Source of the DNA: Flavobacteriaceae bacterium | Lineage (GTDB): Bacteria; Bacteroidota; Bacteroidia; Flavobacteriales; Weeksellaceae | DNA length: 47,906 bases | Assembly: GCA_031277475.1 (NCBI GenBank) | Contig: JAITMJ010000059.1 | Location: 1 to 47,906, forward strand | Direction of reading: 5' to 3' | In this document: positions 7,767 through 16,042 of the stretch, piece by piece | Layout: each line of letters opens with the position of its first letter | Position numbering within the stretch: the stretch's first letter is position 1 | Position numbers and translations under genes: made by a program | The notes under the pieces: generated by a model | What the model saw: only the letters and a program-made list of their open reading frames with translations | What the model was told of the DNA's origin: nothing | Databases searched by the model: none

Positions 7767-9704
7767 TCAATCCTCAACCTTCACCGTATCTGGTTCTTTG
7801 TACCAGCCTTTTCGTTTCATTTCGGAAATGTATTGGCGTTTGTATTCGGGCATGAAACTCGAGGTCGTCATTTTGTTGTAAAGATGTTCGCGTTTGATGT
7901 CGCCGGTGATGTATTTTTCGGCAATTAAAGTGCAAGCCGGTCCTGCCCAAGTTGCACCAAATCCGGCGTGTTCCATCACGGCGGCAACTACAATTTTCGG
8001 ATTTTCTGCCGGAGCAATCAACACAAAAATAGAATTGTCTTTCCCCTGCGGAACCTGCGCCGTTCCCGTTTTCGCAAGTTGTGTGAAATCTGCGGATTTT
8101 AAACCGTAAGCCGTTCCGCGCAAAACTACGGCTTCCATTCCTTTTAAAACGATTTCAAAATATTTAGAATCTACCAAAGTTTGATGTTTCACTTTAAATC
8201 TGGGGTCGGGATTTGGTTTTCCGTCAATACTTTTCACGATGTGCGGCGTATAAAACCAACCTTTGTTTGCGATAGCCGCAGAAACATTCGCCATTTGAAG
8301 CGGCGTCATCATAATATCGCCTTGTCCCATTCCGTTGAAAACGGCACCTGTGGGAAGCGGATCCCAATTTTCAAAATCTTTTTTTCCGCTGTATTTGTTC
8401 AGATTTTTTTGCCGATTTTCATAAAATTCGCCGCTCGGAATTCTGCCTCTTGAACCGACTGCCAAATCATTACCCAAATAATCACCAAGTCCGAAACTCG
8501 CCATAATTGCTTTCCATTCGTCCACGCCTTTGGACGGATTGTCGGGATATTTATTGATAATCGCCAAATAAGCGTAAGAAAAATAGCAGTTGCTGGAAAC
8601 TTGAATCGAGGGAATTAGCGGAACTGCGCCGCCGTGTCCTTTGATGCTCAAACCGCGATAATAAAAACCGCCGCCGCACGGAAAAATGGTATTTTCGTCG
8701 AACACGCCCATTTGCATTCCGGAAAGAGCCGTCAAAAGTTTGAACGTGGAACCGGGCGGATATTCGCCTTGAATAGAGCGATCGAAAGTAGGTTTGTTTT
8801 CATAAATCGTGTCGTTGGCGAGTTTGTAGAGATTTTTGGATTTTTCCGGACCGGTGAAAAGATTGGGATCAATGTCCGGACCGGTTGCCAACACCAGAAT
8901 TTCGCCGTTGTTAGGGTCTAATGCCACGATTGCGCCGTGTTTGTTCACCAGCATTTCTTCGGCAAGTTTTTGCAAATCGTAATCAATCGTGAGCGTGATG
9001 TCTTTTCCGGTGATTTCTTCTTTGTCCAATTCGCCGTTTTTGTAGGAACCGATACTTCGGAGTTTGATGTCTTTTTGAACGTATTTCATTCCTTTTTCGC
9101 CGCGAAGTTCTTTTTCATAAGCCTTTTCAATTCCGGATTTCCCGATTAAATCTCCTCGAATATAGTAAAGCGAATCTTTTTTAATTTCTCTTTCGTTCAC
9201 TTCATTGGTGTAGCCGAGCAGATTTCCGGACGTGGAAACTTCGTATTGGCGAATGGGTCTGGAAACGATATCGAAAGCGGGATATTTAAAAATAATTTCC
9301 TGTATTCTGGCGGCATCTTCGCGCGTGAGGTTTTTCTGAAATGTGGTGGGTGAGAGTTTGGAGATTTTTTTCTGCTTAATTTCCAATTTAATTTTATTAA
9401 TTCTGCCGATGAAATCCGATTTGGAAATTTGCAAAAGGTCGCAAAACCCAATGGTATCGAAAGGTTTTTTGAATAGCGCGTCGGTGTATTGAATTTCGTA
9501 GGAAGGTTGATTTCCCACGAGAATTTTTCCGTTTCTGTCGAAAATCACGCCGCGTTGAGGAATGGTGTATTCTATTTTTATGGACGTATTTGCGGCGTTC
9601 AGTGCGTATCTGTCCGTAAAAAGTTGCATATACGCTAATCTTGCTATAAAAATTATAACAATTATCGAAAGAAAAACGCTGATTTTGATGTATTGGGATT
9701 TCAT
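7767..9704 (-). CDS. mrdA: Penicillin-binding protein 2, peptidoglycan DD-transpeptidase
   Basis: This 645-residue class B PBP is anchored by one N-terminal membrane helix (about residues 8-26). The dimerisation domain (about 50-230) is followed by the transpeptidase domain with all three catalytic boxes: STFK (about 322), SSN in the SSNCYFSY segment, and KTG in LAKTGTAQVPQG (about 545). It crosslinks peptidoglycan in the elongasome with RodA and MreBCD. The gene stands alone: no mreC, mreD or rodA flanks it, although the usual context in this class is an mre-mrdA-rodA operon. Its ATG at 9704 lies in the 3' arm of the conserved leader hairpin shared with mgtE, which suggests post-transcriptional control. 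Confidence 0.95.
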   Translation of the reverse strand: MKSQYIKISVFLSIIVIIFIARLAYMQLFTDRYALNAANTSIKIEYTIPQRGVIFDRNGKILVGNQPSYEIQYTDALFKKPFDTIGFCDLLQISKSDFIGRINKIKLEIKQKKISKLSPTTFQKNLTREDAARIQEIIFKYPAFDIVSRPIRQYEVSTSGNLLGYTNEVNEREIKKDSLYYIRGDLIGKSGIEKAYEKELRGEKGMKYVQKDIKLRSIGSYKNGELDKEEITGKDITLTIDYDLQKLAEEMLVNKHGAIVALDPNNGEILVLATGPDIDPNLFTGPEKSKNLYKLANDTIYENKPTFDRSIQGEYPPGSTFKLLTALSGMQMGVFDENTIFPCGGGFYYRGLSIKGHGGAVPLIPSIQVSSNCYFSYAYLAIINKYPDNPSKGVDEWKAIMASFGLGDYLGNDLAVGSRGRIPSGEFYENRQKNLNKYSGKKDFENWDPLPTGAVFNGMGQGDIMMTPLQMANVSAAIANKGWFYTPHIVKSIDGKPNPDPRFKVKHQTLVDSKYFEIVLKGMEAVVLRGTAYGLKSADFTQLAKTGTAQVPQGKDNSIFVLIAPAENPKIVVAAVMEHAGFGATWAGPACTLIAEKYITGDIKREHLYNKMTTSSFMPEYKRQYISEMKRKGWYKEPDTVKVED

Positions 9705-9868
9705 CTGTTCATATTTTATTTTTTTCAGCGGTCAGATGGAACACTTTGTACAATCATTGCCTCCTGCATTTTTATTTTTTTTAATGGTGTCGGCGAATCT
9801 CGTTCCTCGATTTCGCTTGTGTGTCAATATTTTGTCATGCGTGTTTCATTTTGGCACCCGCAAATATA
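9702..9868 (-). promoter_or_regulatory. Conserved structured leader, copy 2 (mrdA), with -7 box
   Basis: On the minus strand a perfect -7 box TATATTTG (9868-9861) precedes the leader, which starts ATGAAAC at 9849 and ends ATATGAACAGATG at the mrdA start. Outside one insertion it differs from copy 1 by only about two bases. The 56-nt insertion (9762-9817) falls between the P1b arms, that is in a predicted loop. P1 (9841-9847 with 9738-9744) and P2 (9733-9738 with 9702-9707) are intact, and the start codon lies in P2. The same five-codon opening frame as in copy 1 is kept. Confidence 0.65.
9762..9817. repeat. 56-bp insertion in the mrdA leader, related to a repeat at 17.4 kb
   Basis: Relative to the mgtE leader this is an extra block. 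On the plus strand it contains a T-rich run, TCGGCGAATCT and TCGATTT, an arrangement found again at 17415-17450 between the hmuY-like gene and the TonB receptor. The shared parts suggest a short dispersed repeat that entered the leader after the leader itself was duplicated. Confidence 0.5.
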
Positions 9869-9953
9869 ATGAGAAAATGTGGAAAACGGTAAAGATGATG
9901 AAACAATGTAAACGCATTAAAATTTTACAATTCGTGGTTTGAATTTCATCAAT

Positions 9954-11075
9954 TCACAGCAAAAACTCAGTGTAGTTTTTAGGTGTAATGATTTGAAAAT
10001 CAACATTTTTATAGTTTTCTAAAAATGCTTTTGGAATTTTTGTTTTTGCCGCGGGATTCCATTTGAATTCGTAGGCGTTGATTTTCCCGTCGCTTTCTTC
10101 TATCAAATCAATTTCTTTTTGTTCTTTGGTTCGCCAAAACCACGAGTTTTTCCAAAGCGATTGATATTCCAATTTTTTCATTCTTTCGGAAATCAGAAAA
10201 TTTTCCCAAAGTTTTCCGATGTCGTTCCGAACTTCGGCAATGGTGAAATCGGCAATCAACGAGTTGCGAATCCCATTGTCGTAAAAATAAATTTTCTTAC
10301 TGTTTTTCAGTTCGTTACGAAGATTTCTGCTGAAAGATCCGAGCCTAAAAATCACATAAGATTGTTCCAAAACCAAGACGTATTTTTCTATGGTTTTGCT
10401 GTCCAACCCAATCATATTTCCGATTTCCGCATAGGAAACCTGCGCGCCGACTTGATATGCCAATGCTTGAAGAAGTTTTATGATTTTTTCGGGTTTTTTA
10501 ATTTGTTCCAACATCAGAATATCTTTGTATAAAAAACTGTCTGTCAGTTGTTTAAGAACTTCTTTTTCCTTTCCCAAATTGTTGATGACTTCGGGATAAT
10601 AGCCGTAAACCAAGCGGTGATAAAGCGAGCGATTTTCTTCCAAAAGTCCGTGATGATTCACCATTTCTTCAAACGAAATCGGGAACATTTTGTATTCCCA
10701 TTTTCTGCCTGTCAGTGGTTCGTTCACCCGATTTGCGAGTTCAAAAGAAGAACTTCCGGTGGCAATCAGTTGAATCTCGGGAATGGAATCGGTGATGAGT
10801 TTGAGTTTAAGACCAACATCGGGAATTCTTTGTGCTTCGTCAATGATTACCATTTTTTTTGTTCCGAAAAACTGTTTCAGCCGAACTGAATTTGCCGAAC
10901 CGAAAAGTTCCAAAACATCCGTTTCATCGGCGTTAAGCCACAAAACATCGTCTGAATTTTCTGTGATTTTCTTGAGCAAAGTGGTTTTCCCGACTTGTCT
11001 TGCGCCCATCAAAATAATTGCTTTTCCTTGAAAAAATCGGTTTTTTATTTGGTCTTCCAAAATTCTTTTAATCAT
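9954..11075 (-). CDS. AAA+ ATPase with C-terminal DUF4143 domain
   Basis: This 373-residue protein has an N-terminal AAA_14 ATPase domain: Walker A GARQVGKTTLL (about residue 25), Walker B MVIIDEAQRIPD (about 80), and sensor ATGSSSFEL. A winged-helix/DUF4143 domain follows and ends in a nuclease-like fold with EIDLIEESDGKINAYEFKWN (E-x-D and ExK residues). The family is widespread in Bacteroidetes and archaea; its function is unsettled and it is often found as a mobile accessory gene. I chose ATG 11075 because the longer frame starts with TTG inside the -7 box. Tandem palindromic operators lie directly upstream, suggesting tight regulation. Codon use looks like that of the neighbours. Confidence 0.88.
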   Translation of the reverse strand: MIKRILEDQIKNRFFQGKAIILMGARQVGKTTLLKKITENSDDVLWLNADETDVLELFGSANSVRLKQFFGTKKMVIIDEAQRIPDVGLKLKLITDSIPEIQLIATGSSSFELANRVNEPLTGRKWEYKMFPISFEEMVNHHGLLEENRSLYHRLVYGYYPEVINNLGKEKEVLKQLTDSFLYKDILMLEQIKKPEKIIKLLQALAYQVGAQVSYAEIGNMIGLDSKTIEKYVLVLEQSYVIFRLGSFSRNLRNELKNSKKIYFYDNGIRNSLIADFTIAEVRNDIGKLWENFLISERMKKLEYQSLWKNSWFWRTKEQKEIDLIEESDGKINAYEFKWNPAAKTKIPKAFLENYKNVDFQIITPKNYTEFLL

Positions 11076-11097
11076 AACATTAAAATATTTCAAAAAA

Positions 11098-11105
11098 CAA
11101 AAATA
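11098..11105 (-). promoter_or_regulatory. -7 box of the AAA ATPase gene
   Basis: On the minus strand TATTTTTG matches TAnnTTTG exactly, 22 nt before the ATG at 11075. It directly abuts the tandem operator repeats. Confidence 0.6.
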
Positions 11106-11106
11106 C

Positions 11107-11195
11107 AACTTTTTTGGATTTTAATCCGAAAATATCTAAACTTTTTTGGATTAGAATCCGGTTATTTCAAAACTTTTTTTTGGATTTTTAGTATG
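11107..11195. repeat. Three 32-bp tandem repeats with GGATT-nn-AATCC palindromes
   Basis: Units begin AACTTTTTTGGATT at 11107, 11139 and (with two extra T and degenerate) 11171, a strict 32-bp period equal to about three helical turns. Units 1 and 2 each contain GGATT-nn-AATCC; unit 3 keeps only the left half. They lie immediately upstream of the -7 box of the AAA ATPase gene, where a repressor or the ATPase itself could bind on one face of the DNA. Confidence 0.7.
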
Positions 11196-11545
11196 TAAAG
11201 TATTGTTGATCGTCTTAGAAATTATCTAATTTTATATATTAATTCATTCATTATCAATAACTAAAGATTTTCAACATTACCAAAATTTTTGCCCAATTAT
11301 ATCTAAAAAATTATATCTGAATTTGCTAAATATTTAGAATATTTTTTACATAAATTTTTTCTCAAAGTGTTTCGCTAAAATCGCTTGTTTTTATATATCG
11401 AAAATAATTGCAATATTTGCATATACAATTTCACTTTGCATTAGCACCTCGATTTGGAAAAGCAAATCATCAACCAAATAAAAGATGTAAATTTGGAAAC
11501 ATGTCAGTTTTCAACTTTGAATCCTGAACTTTGAATTTAAAAAAA
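11196..11545. other. Non-coding gap upstream of purF
   Basis: About 350 bp of very AT-rich sequence with no convincing ORF. Near its end a GAACTTTGAAT-type dispersed repeat (CTTTGAATCCTGAACTTTGAAT area, 11515-11537) precedes the purF start. The purF promoter must lie here, but I cannot place it with confidence. Confidence 0.4.
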
Positions 11546-13033
11546 ATGCCTATCAACCGCCAAAAACAAAACTACTTAAAACAGTTTAAATCAAGAACTT
11601 ACGGCAGAAATCTCTTTCGAGACAAAAACGAAGAACGTCTTGACGCTCCGCAAGAAGAATGTGGAATTTTCGGGCTTTATTCCGAATCCGACATCGATAC
11701 GTTTTCGCTTTCGCAATTCGGACTTTTTGCGCTGCAACATCGCGGACAAGAAGCCTGCGGAATTTCCGTGATGAAAGAAGGGAAAATCTACAACATCAAA
11801 GATGAAGGCTTGGTTTTGGACGTTTATAAAAGCATTCGCGAGCCGGAAACTTTTATGGGAAACGGTGTCATCGGACACACGAGATATACCACCGCCGGCG
11901 ACAAGAAAAAATACAATTTCCAACCCTTTTTTGCAAAAAATGAATGGGACCAAATCATCCTTTCCATCGCACACAACGGAAATCTGACCAACGCAAAACT
12001 GCTGAAAAAAGAATTGGAAGCCGAAGGCATCACTTTTAAAGCCACTTCAGATTCGGAAATTATTTTAAGATTGATTCAAAAAAATATCGACCTCGGTTTG
12101 AGAGGTGCCATCAAAGCGACTATGGAAAAAATCGAAGGCGCATATTCCGTAGTTGGGATGACGAGAAATAAATTTTTCGCATTTCGAGATTTCCACGGCA
12201 TTCGTCCGTTGGTTTTGGGAGCGATTGACGAAAAAACATTTGTTGCCGCCTCTGAAACTGCGGCTTTAGACGGAATCGGCGCACAATATATTCGGGATAT
12301 TTTGCCCGGCGAAATCGTTTTTACGAGCGACAACGAGAAAGGTTTGCAATCTTTCGTGGTAAAAGAAAACTGCGAAAAAAGAATTTGCGCGTTTGAATAC
12401 ATCTATTTTGCGCGCCCCGATTCCAATCTTGAAGGCATCAACGTTCACGAAATTCGTGAAAAATCCGGAGAAAAAATTTGGGAGCAATCTCCCGTTGAAG
12501 CCGATGTTGTGATTGGCGTTCCCGATTCCGGAGTTCCGGCTGCGATTGGTTTTTCCAAAGCATCGGGAATTCCGTTTCGTGCGATTTTAATTAAAAACCG
12601 ATACGTCGGCAGAAGTTTCATCGTTCCGACTCAAGAAATGCGCGAGCGAATTGTGAATTTAAAACTGAACCCGATTATTTCAGAAATCAAAGGAAAACGA
12701 GTAGTCATCATTGATGATTCCATTGTTCGCGGAACTACGGCGAAACGTTTGGTAAAAATTCTGAAAGATGCCGGTGCGAAAGAAATCCATTTCCGAAGCG
12801 TTTCTCCACCGATTATTGCGCCGTGTTTTTTGGGGATTGATACGCCTTCAAAAGATGATTTGGTTTCCGCAAATATGTCTAAAGAAAAACTTTGCAAATA
12901 TCTCGGCGTCAATACATTAGAATTTTTGAGTATGGAAAATCTCATCAAAATTTTGGGAAGTTCCAACCATTGTTTCGGCTGTTTCACGGAAAAATATCCG
13001 GTAGAAAAAGGCGAGGAAACGGAACTTTTTTGA
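11546..13033 (+). CDS. purF: Amidophosphoribosyltransferase
   Basis: This 495-residue enzyme makes 5-phosphoribosylamine from PRPP and glutamine, the first committed step of purine synthesis. A propeptide of about 38 residues precedes the N-terminal nucleophile Cys39 in EECGIFGLY, as in the Fe-S type of PurF. The glutaminase domain shows QHRGQEACGI and the TRYTTAG loop. The phosphoribosyltransferase domain shows the PRPP motif VVIIDDSIVRGTTAK. Cysteines able to hold the [4Fe-4S] cluster occur in CEKRICAFEY and near the C-terminus in NHCFGCF. I chose ATG 11546; a TTG 15 nt upstream in frame is unlikely. No other pur genes are adjacent. Confidence 0.95.
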   Translation: MPINRQKQNYLKQFKSRTYGRNLFRDKNEERLDAPQEECGIFGLYSESDIDTFSLSQFGLFALQHRGQEACGISVMKEGKIYNIKDEGLVLDVYKSIREPETFMGNGVIGHTRYTTAGDKKKYNFQPFFAKNEWDQIILSIAHNGNLTNAKLLKKELEAEGITFKATSDSEIILRLIQKNIDLGLRGAIKATMEKIEGAYSVVGMTRNKFFAFRDFHGIRPLVLGAIDEKTFVAASETAALDGIGAQYIRDILPGEIVFTSDNEKGLQSFVVKENCEKRICAFEYIYFARPDSNLEGINVHEIREKSGEKIWEQSPVEADVVIGVPDSGVPAAIGFSKASGIPFRAILIKNRYVGRSFIVPTQEMRERIVNLKLNPIISEIKGKRVVIIDDSIVRGTTAKRLVKILKDAGAKEIHFRSVSPPIIAPCFLGIDTPSKDDLVSANMSKEKLCKYLGVNTLEFLSMENLIKILGSSNHCFGCFTEKYPVEKGEETELF

Positions 13034-13169
13034 GATTTTATATCCTTTAATCTTTATTCAAAGTAATTCATGAAAAGTCTTATGTAAAAAAAATAAAATC
13101 GAATAGTTGGCAAATTTTTTAATACGTTTGATTTGTTTTTTTTCACTCTTTTATCTTGATTCTTAAATG

Positions 13170-13177
13170 TATCTTTG
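13170..13177 (+). promoter_or_regulatory. -7 box of metG
   Basis: TATCTTTG matches TAnnTTTG and ends 16 nt before the metG ATG at 13194. No good -33 element is visible. Confidence 0.6.
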
Positions 13178-13193
13178 CAAAAAAAAATAATTG

Positions 13194-15230
13194 ATGCCCG
13201 ACAAAAAAATCATGATTACCGCCGCTTTGCCTTATGCCAACGGACCCGTTCATATCGGGCATTTGGCGGGAGTTTATATTCCTGCGGATGTTTACGCCAG
13301 ATTTCAACGGCGGCTCGGAAAAGACGTTGCTTTCATCTGCGGCTCCGATGAACACGGGATTCCCATTACCATTCGTGCAAAAAAAGAAGGTGTTTCGCCG
13401 CAAGAAATTGTGGATAAATATCACGCCATCATCAAAAAATCTTTCGAAGATTTGGGAATTTCATGCGATGAATATTCGCGAACCACGTCTAAAAATCACT
13501 ACGAAACAAGTCAAGATTTTTTTAAAACGCTTTACGATAAAGGAAAATTCGCTGAAGAAATTTCCGAACAGTATTTTGATGAAGAAGCCGGCGAATTTCT
13601 GGCAGACCGCTACATCACAGGCACTTGCCCGAATTGCGGAAACGAAAACGCTTACGGCGATCAGTGCGAAAAATGCGGCTCTACACTTTCTCCGGCGGAA
13701 CTCATCAACCCGAAATCTATGTTGAGCGGAAATGTTCCCGTTCTGAAACCGACCAAAAATTGGTATCTTCCTTTGAACGATTACGAAAATTTTTTGAACG
13801 AATGGATCATCAAAGGACATAAAAACGATTGGAAACCAAATGTTTACGGACAAGTGAAATCTTGGTTGAACGAAGGTTTGAAACCGCGTGCGATGACACG
13901 AGATTTGAATTGGGGTATTCCTGTTCCGCTTCCGAATGCCGAAGGAAAAGTGCTTTACGTTTGGTTTGATGCGCCCATCGGTTATATTTCCTTCACCAAA
14001 GAATGGGCTGCGAAAAATGGAAAAAATTGGAAAGATTTTTGGCAAAATGACAATTCGGATTTGATTCATTTTATCGGGAAAGACAACATTGTTTTTCATT
14101 GCATTATTTTTCCGGCGATGATGAAAGCGCACGGAGATTACATTATGCCGACCAATGTTCCCGCTTTTGAATTTCTGAATTTGGAAAACGAAAAAATTTC
14201 AACTTCCAGAAATTGGGCGGTTTGGGCAAACGAATATGTCGAAGATTTCCCGAATCAACAAGATGTTTTGCGATATGTTTTGATTTCTTCCGCACCGGAA
14301 ACCAAAGACAACAATTTCACTTGGAAAGATTTTCAAACCAAAAATAATTCCGAATTGGTGGGGATTTTCGGGAATTTTATCAATCGGGTTGCGGTTTTGA
14401 TTCACAAATATTACGGCGGAAAAATTCCTCCCGGAAATGAACAAGCGGAAGAATTAAAAGAAATTACGAAATCCGCAACAGAAATTGAATTTTATTTGGA
14501 AAAATTTGAATTTAGAAATGCGCTTTCCGCTTTGATGAATTTGGCGCGTTTTGGAAACCAATATTTGCAAACCGCAGAACCTTGGAAAACCATAAAAACC
14601 GACGAAGCAAAAACCGCCGAATCGCTTTTTGTTGCAGCACAAATTGCAGCAGCACTCGGACAAATCTGCGAACCGTTTTTGCCGTTTACGAGCGAAAAAA
14701 TCCTTAAAATTTTTAACCTCGAAAAGAAAAATTGGAACGATTTGAAATCGAATCCGGTTCTGATAAAAAGCGGTGAACAGATGAATGAAGCCGAACTTTT
14801 ATTTTCAAAAATTGAAGACGAAACCATTGACAATCAAATTAATAAATTAGAAAATACGAAAATCAACAATCAAAAAACCAATCCAAACGCCGCTCCGATG
14901 AAAACCGAAATTTCTTTTGACGATTTTACGAAAATCGATTTGAGAACCGCCACTATTTTGGAAGCCGAAAAAGTGGAAAATACCGACAAACTTTTGAAAC
15001 TGAAAGTAGATACCGGCACAGATGTGCGCACCGTGGTTTCGGGAATTGCGGAAAGTTTTTCGCCCGAAGAACTCGCCGGAAAACAAGTGATGATTTTGCT
15101 AAATCTCGCGCCGAGAAAAATTCGCGGCATCGAATCTCACGGAATGTTGCTTCTGACCACAAAACCGGACGGAAAACTCGCTTTCGTAACGCCGGACGAA
15201 AAAGTGAAAAACGGCGTGGAAGTGAAGTGA
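13194..15230 (+). CDS. metG: Methionine--tRNA ligase
   Basis: This 678-residue class I synthetase charges tRNA-Met. The ATP-binding HIGH motif ([11 protein letters not shown]) lies near residue 20. A zinc knuckle [18 protein letters not shown] lies near residue 145. The KMSKS loop appears as KISTS in [11 protein letters not shown], a normal variant. The C-terminal 110 residues form the EMAPII/Arc1p-like tRNA-binding dimerisation domain ([17 protein letters not shown] to the end), joined by a low-complexity linker rich in N, K and T. The start is ATG 13194, three bases after an in-frame TTG. It is transcribed alone from its own -7 box. Confidence 0.97.
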   Translation: MPDKKIMITAALPYANGPVHIGHLAGVYIPADVYARFQRRLGKDVAFICGSDEHGIPITIRAKKEGVSPQEIVDKYHAIIKKSFEDLGISCDEYSRTTSKNHYETSQDFFKTLYDKGKFAEEISEQYFDEEAGEFLADRYITGTCPNCGNENAYGDQCEKCGSTLSPAELINPKSMLSGNVPVLKPTKNWYLPLNDYENFLNEWIIKGHKNDWKPNVYGQVKSWLNEGLKPRAMTRDLNWGIPVPLPNAEGKVLYVWFDAPIGYISFTKEWAAKNGKNWKDFWQNDNSDLIHFIGKDNIVFHCIIFPAMMKAHGDYIMPTNVPAFEFLNLENEKISTSRNWAVWANEYVEDFPNQQDVLRYVLISSAPETKDNNFTWKDFQTKNNSELVGIFGNFINRVAVLIHKYYGGKIPPGNEQAEELKEITKSATEIEFYLEKFEFRNALSALMNLARFGNQYLQTAEPWKTIKTDEAKTAESLFVAAQIAAALGQICEPFLPFTSEKILKIFNLEKKNWNDLKSNPVLIKSGEQMNEAELLFSKIEDETIDNQINKLENTKINNQKTNPNAAPMKTEISFDDFTKIDLRTATILEAEKVENTDKLLKLKVDTGTDVRTVVSGIAESFSPEELAGKQVMILLNLAPRKIRGIESHGMLLLTTKPDGKLAFVTPDEKVKNGVEVK

Positions 15231-15316
15231 TTTGTTCCTCGTGTTTTATGAAGAAATAGACAGTGTTTGTACCGATTTTTTTTAGAAAGAGGTGTGAAAT
15301 CATTTCGTTTCAAATT

Positions 15317-15964
15317 TCAAATCGAGTGATTTCTGAAACAACGTTCCAAAAACACGGCAATTGCAAATGCGAGTATGAAAATTATCGTTATTTTTTTCAG
15401 ATTTAAAAAACTTTTATCAGCAGGAGTATCCGGTTTTTCTTGTCCGCTAAACACTTTTCCGGTTGTGGTTTCGCTTTCGAAAATTTCGGTAAATGTAATT
15501 CCCTGAACGGCAGTTTTATGGATGAGCGTATTCATCGCTTGAAGCACGACGTGAAATCTACCGTCTTTAAATTCCGTGATTCTGAAAATCCGTTCGCCAT
15601 AAGATTTTTCCAGACCGAAAGGCAAGATTTTCACTACATCCGCATCGTTGGTTTGCCAATTCAAAATGATTTCTTCGCCTTTTTTTACGCGAATTTTATT
15701 TGCCGTAAAGGTTTTAATCTTTGGCGGAAAATGCGATCTGGAGCTCCGCTGAGAAATTCCGAAATTTTGATTATAGATTTTTCTGTTTTCTTCGTCTATC
15801 AAAATGTTGTAAGCCTCCTGAATTTCGAGGAAACGCTGTTCAAAAAACTCGTCGTTGTCATTTTTATCGGGATGATATTTAAGGGAAAGTTTGCGATATG
15901 CTTTTTTGATGTCTTCCAAAGAAGCATCTTTTTTTACGCCGAGAAAATAGTAATAATCTTTCAA
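15317..15964 (-). CDS. J-domain protein with C-terminal membrane anchor
   Basis: A J-domain occupies about the first 65 residues (KDYYYFLGVKKDASLEDIKK through the HPD motif in KYHPDKND). A middle region of about 110 residues looks like an all-beta domain with NWQTNDADVV, and one hydrophobic segment (IIFILAFAIAVFLERCF) lies close to the C-terminus. It would recruit DnaK to the membrane or to a specific client. There is no ATG start: the -7 box at 15989-15996 overlaps the more distal TTG, so I place the start at TTG 15964, where the sequence becomes LKDYYYFLG, the usual N-terminus of such proteins with Leu(TTG) in place of Met. The gene is monocistronic. Confidence 0.82.
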   Translation of the reverse strand: MKDYYYFLGVKKDASLEDIKKAYRKLSLKYHPDKNDNDEFFEQRFLEIQEAYNILIDEENRKIYNQNFGISQRSSRSHFPPKIKTFTANKIRVKKGEEIILNWQTNDADVVKILPFGLEKSYGERIFRITEFKDGRFHVVLQAMNTLIHKTAVQGITFTEIFESETTTGKVFSGQEKPDTPADKSFLNLKKITIIFILAFAIAVFLERCFRNHSI

Positions 15965-15988
15965 AAAAATCAAGGGATTGAAACAAGG

Positions 15989-15996
15989 CAAAAATA
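15989..15996 (-). promoter_or_regulatory. -7 box of the J-domain gene
   Basis: Minus-strand TATTTTTG matches the consensus exactly. Its position rules out translation starting at the in-frame TTG 15991 and favours TTG 15964. Confidence 0.6.
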
Positions 15997-16042
15997 ATCA
16001 TTTTGATAATTAGATAATGTTTCGAATCTCATCACTCAAAAC

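Noticed and set aside
11107-11195. CRISPR array
   Set aside because: Only three 32-bp units without spacers, and they are internally palindromic; this fits operators, not CRISPR.
11531-11545. Upstream TTG start for purF
   Set aside because: An ATG 15 nt downstream leaves a normal-length propeptide before Cys39, and the TTG lies in a CTTTGAAT repeat.
13461-14132. A 223-codon open frame on the minus strand
   Set aside because: It is antisense to metG, whose domains are complete there. Its composition (many R, F, I, N) is that of a shadow frame.
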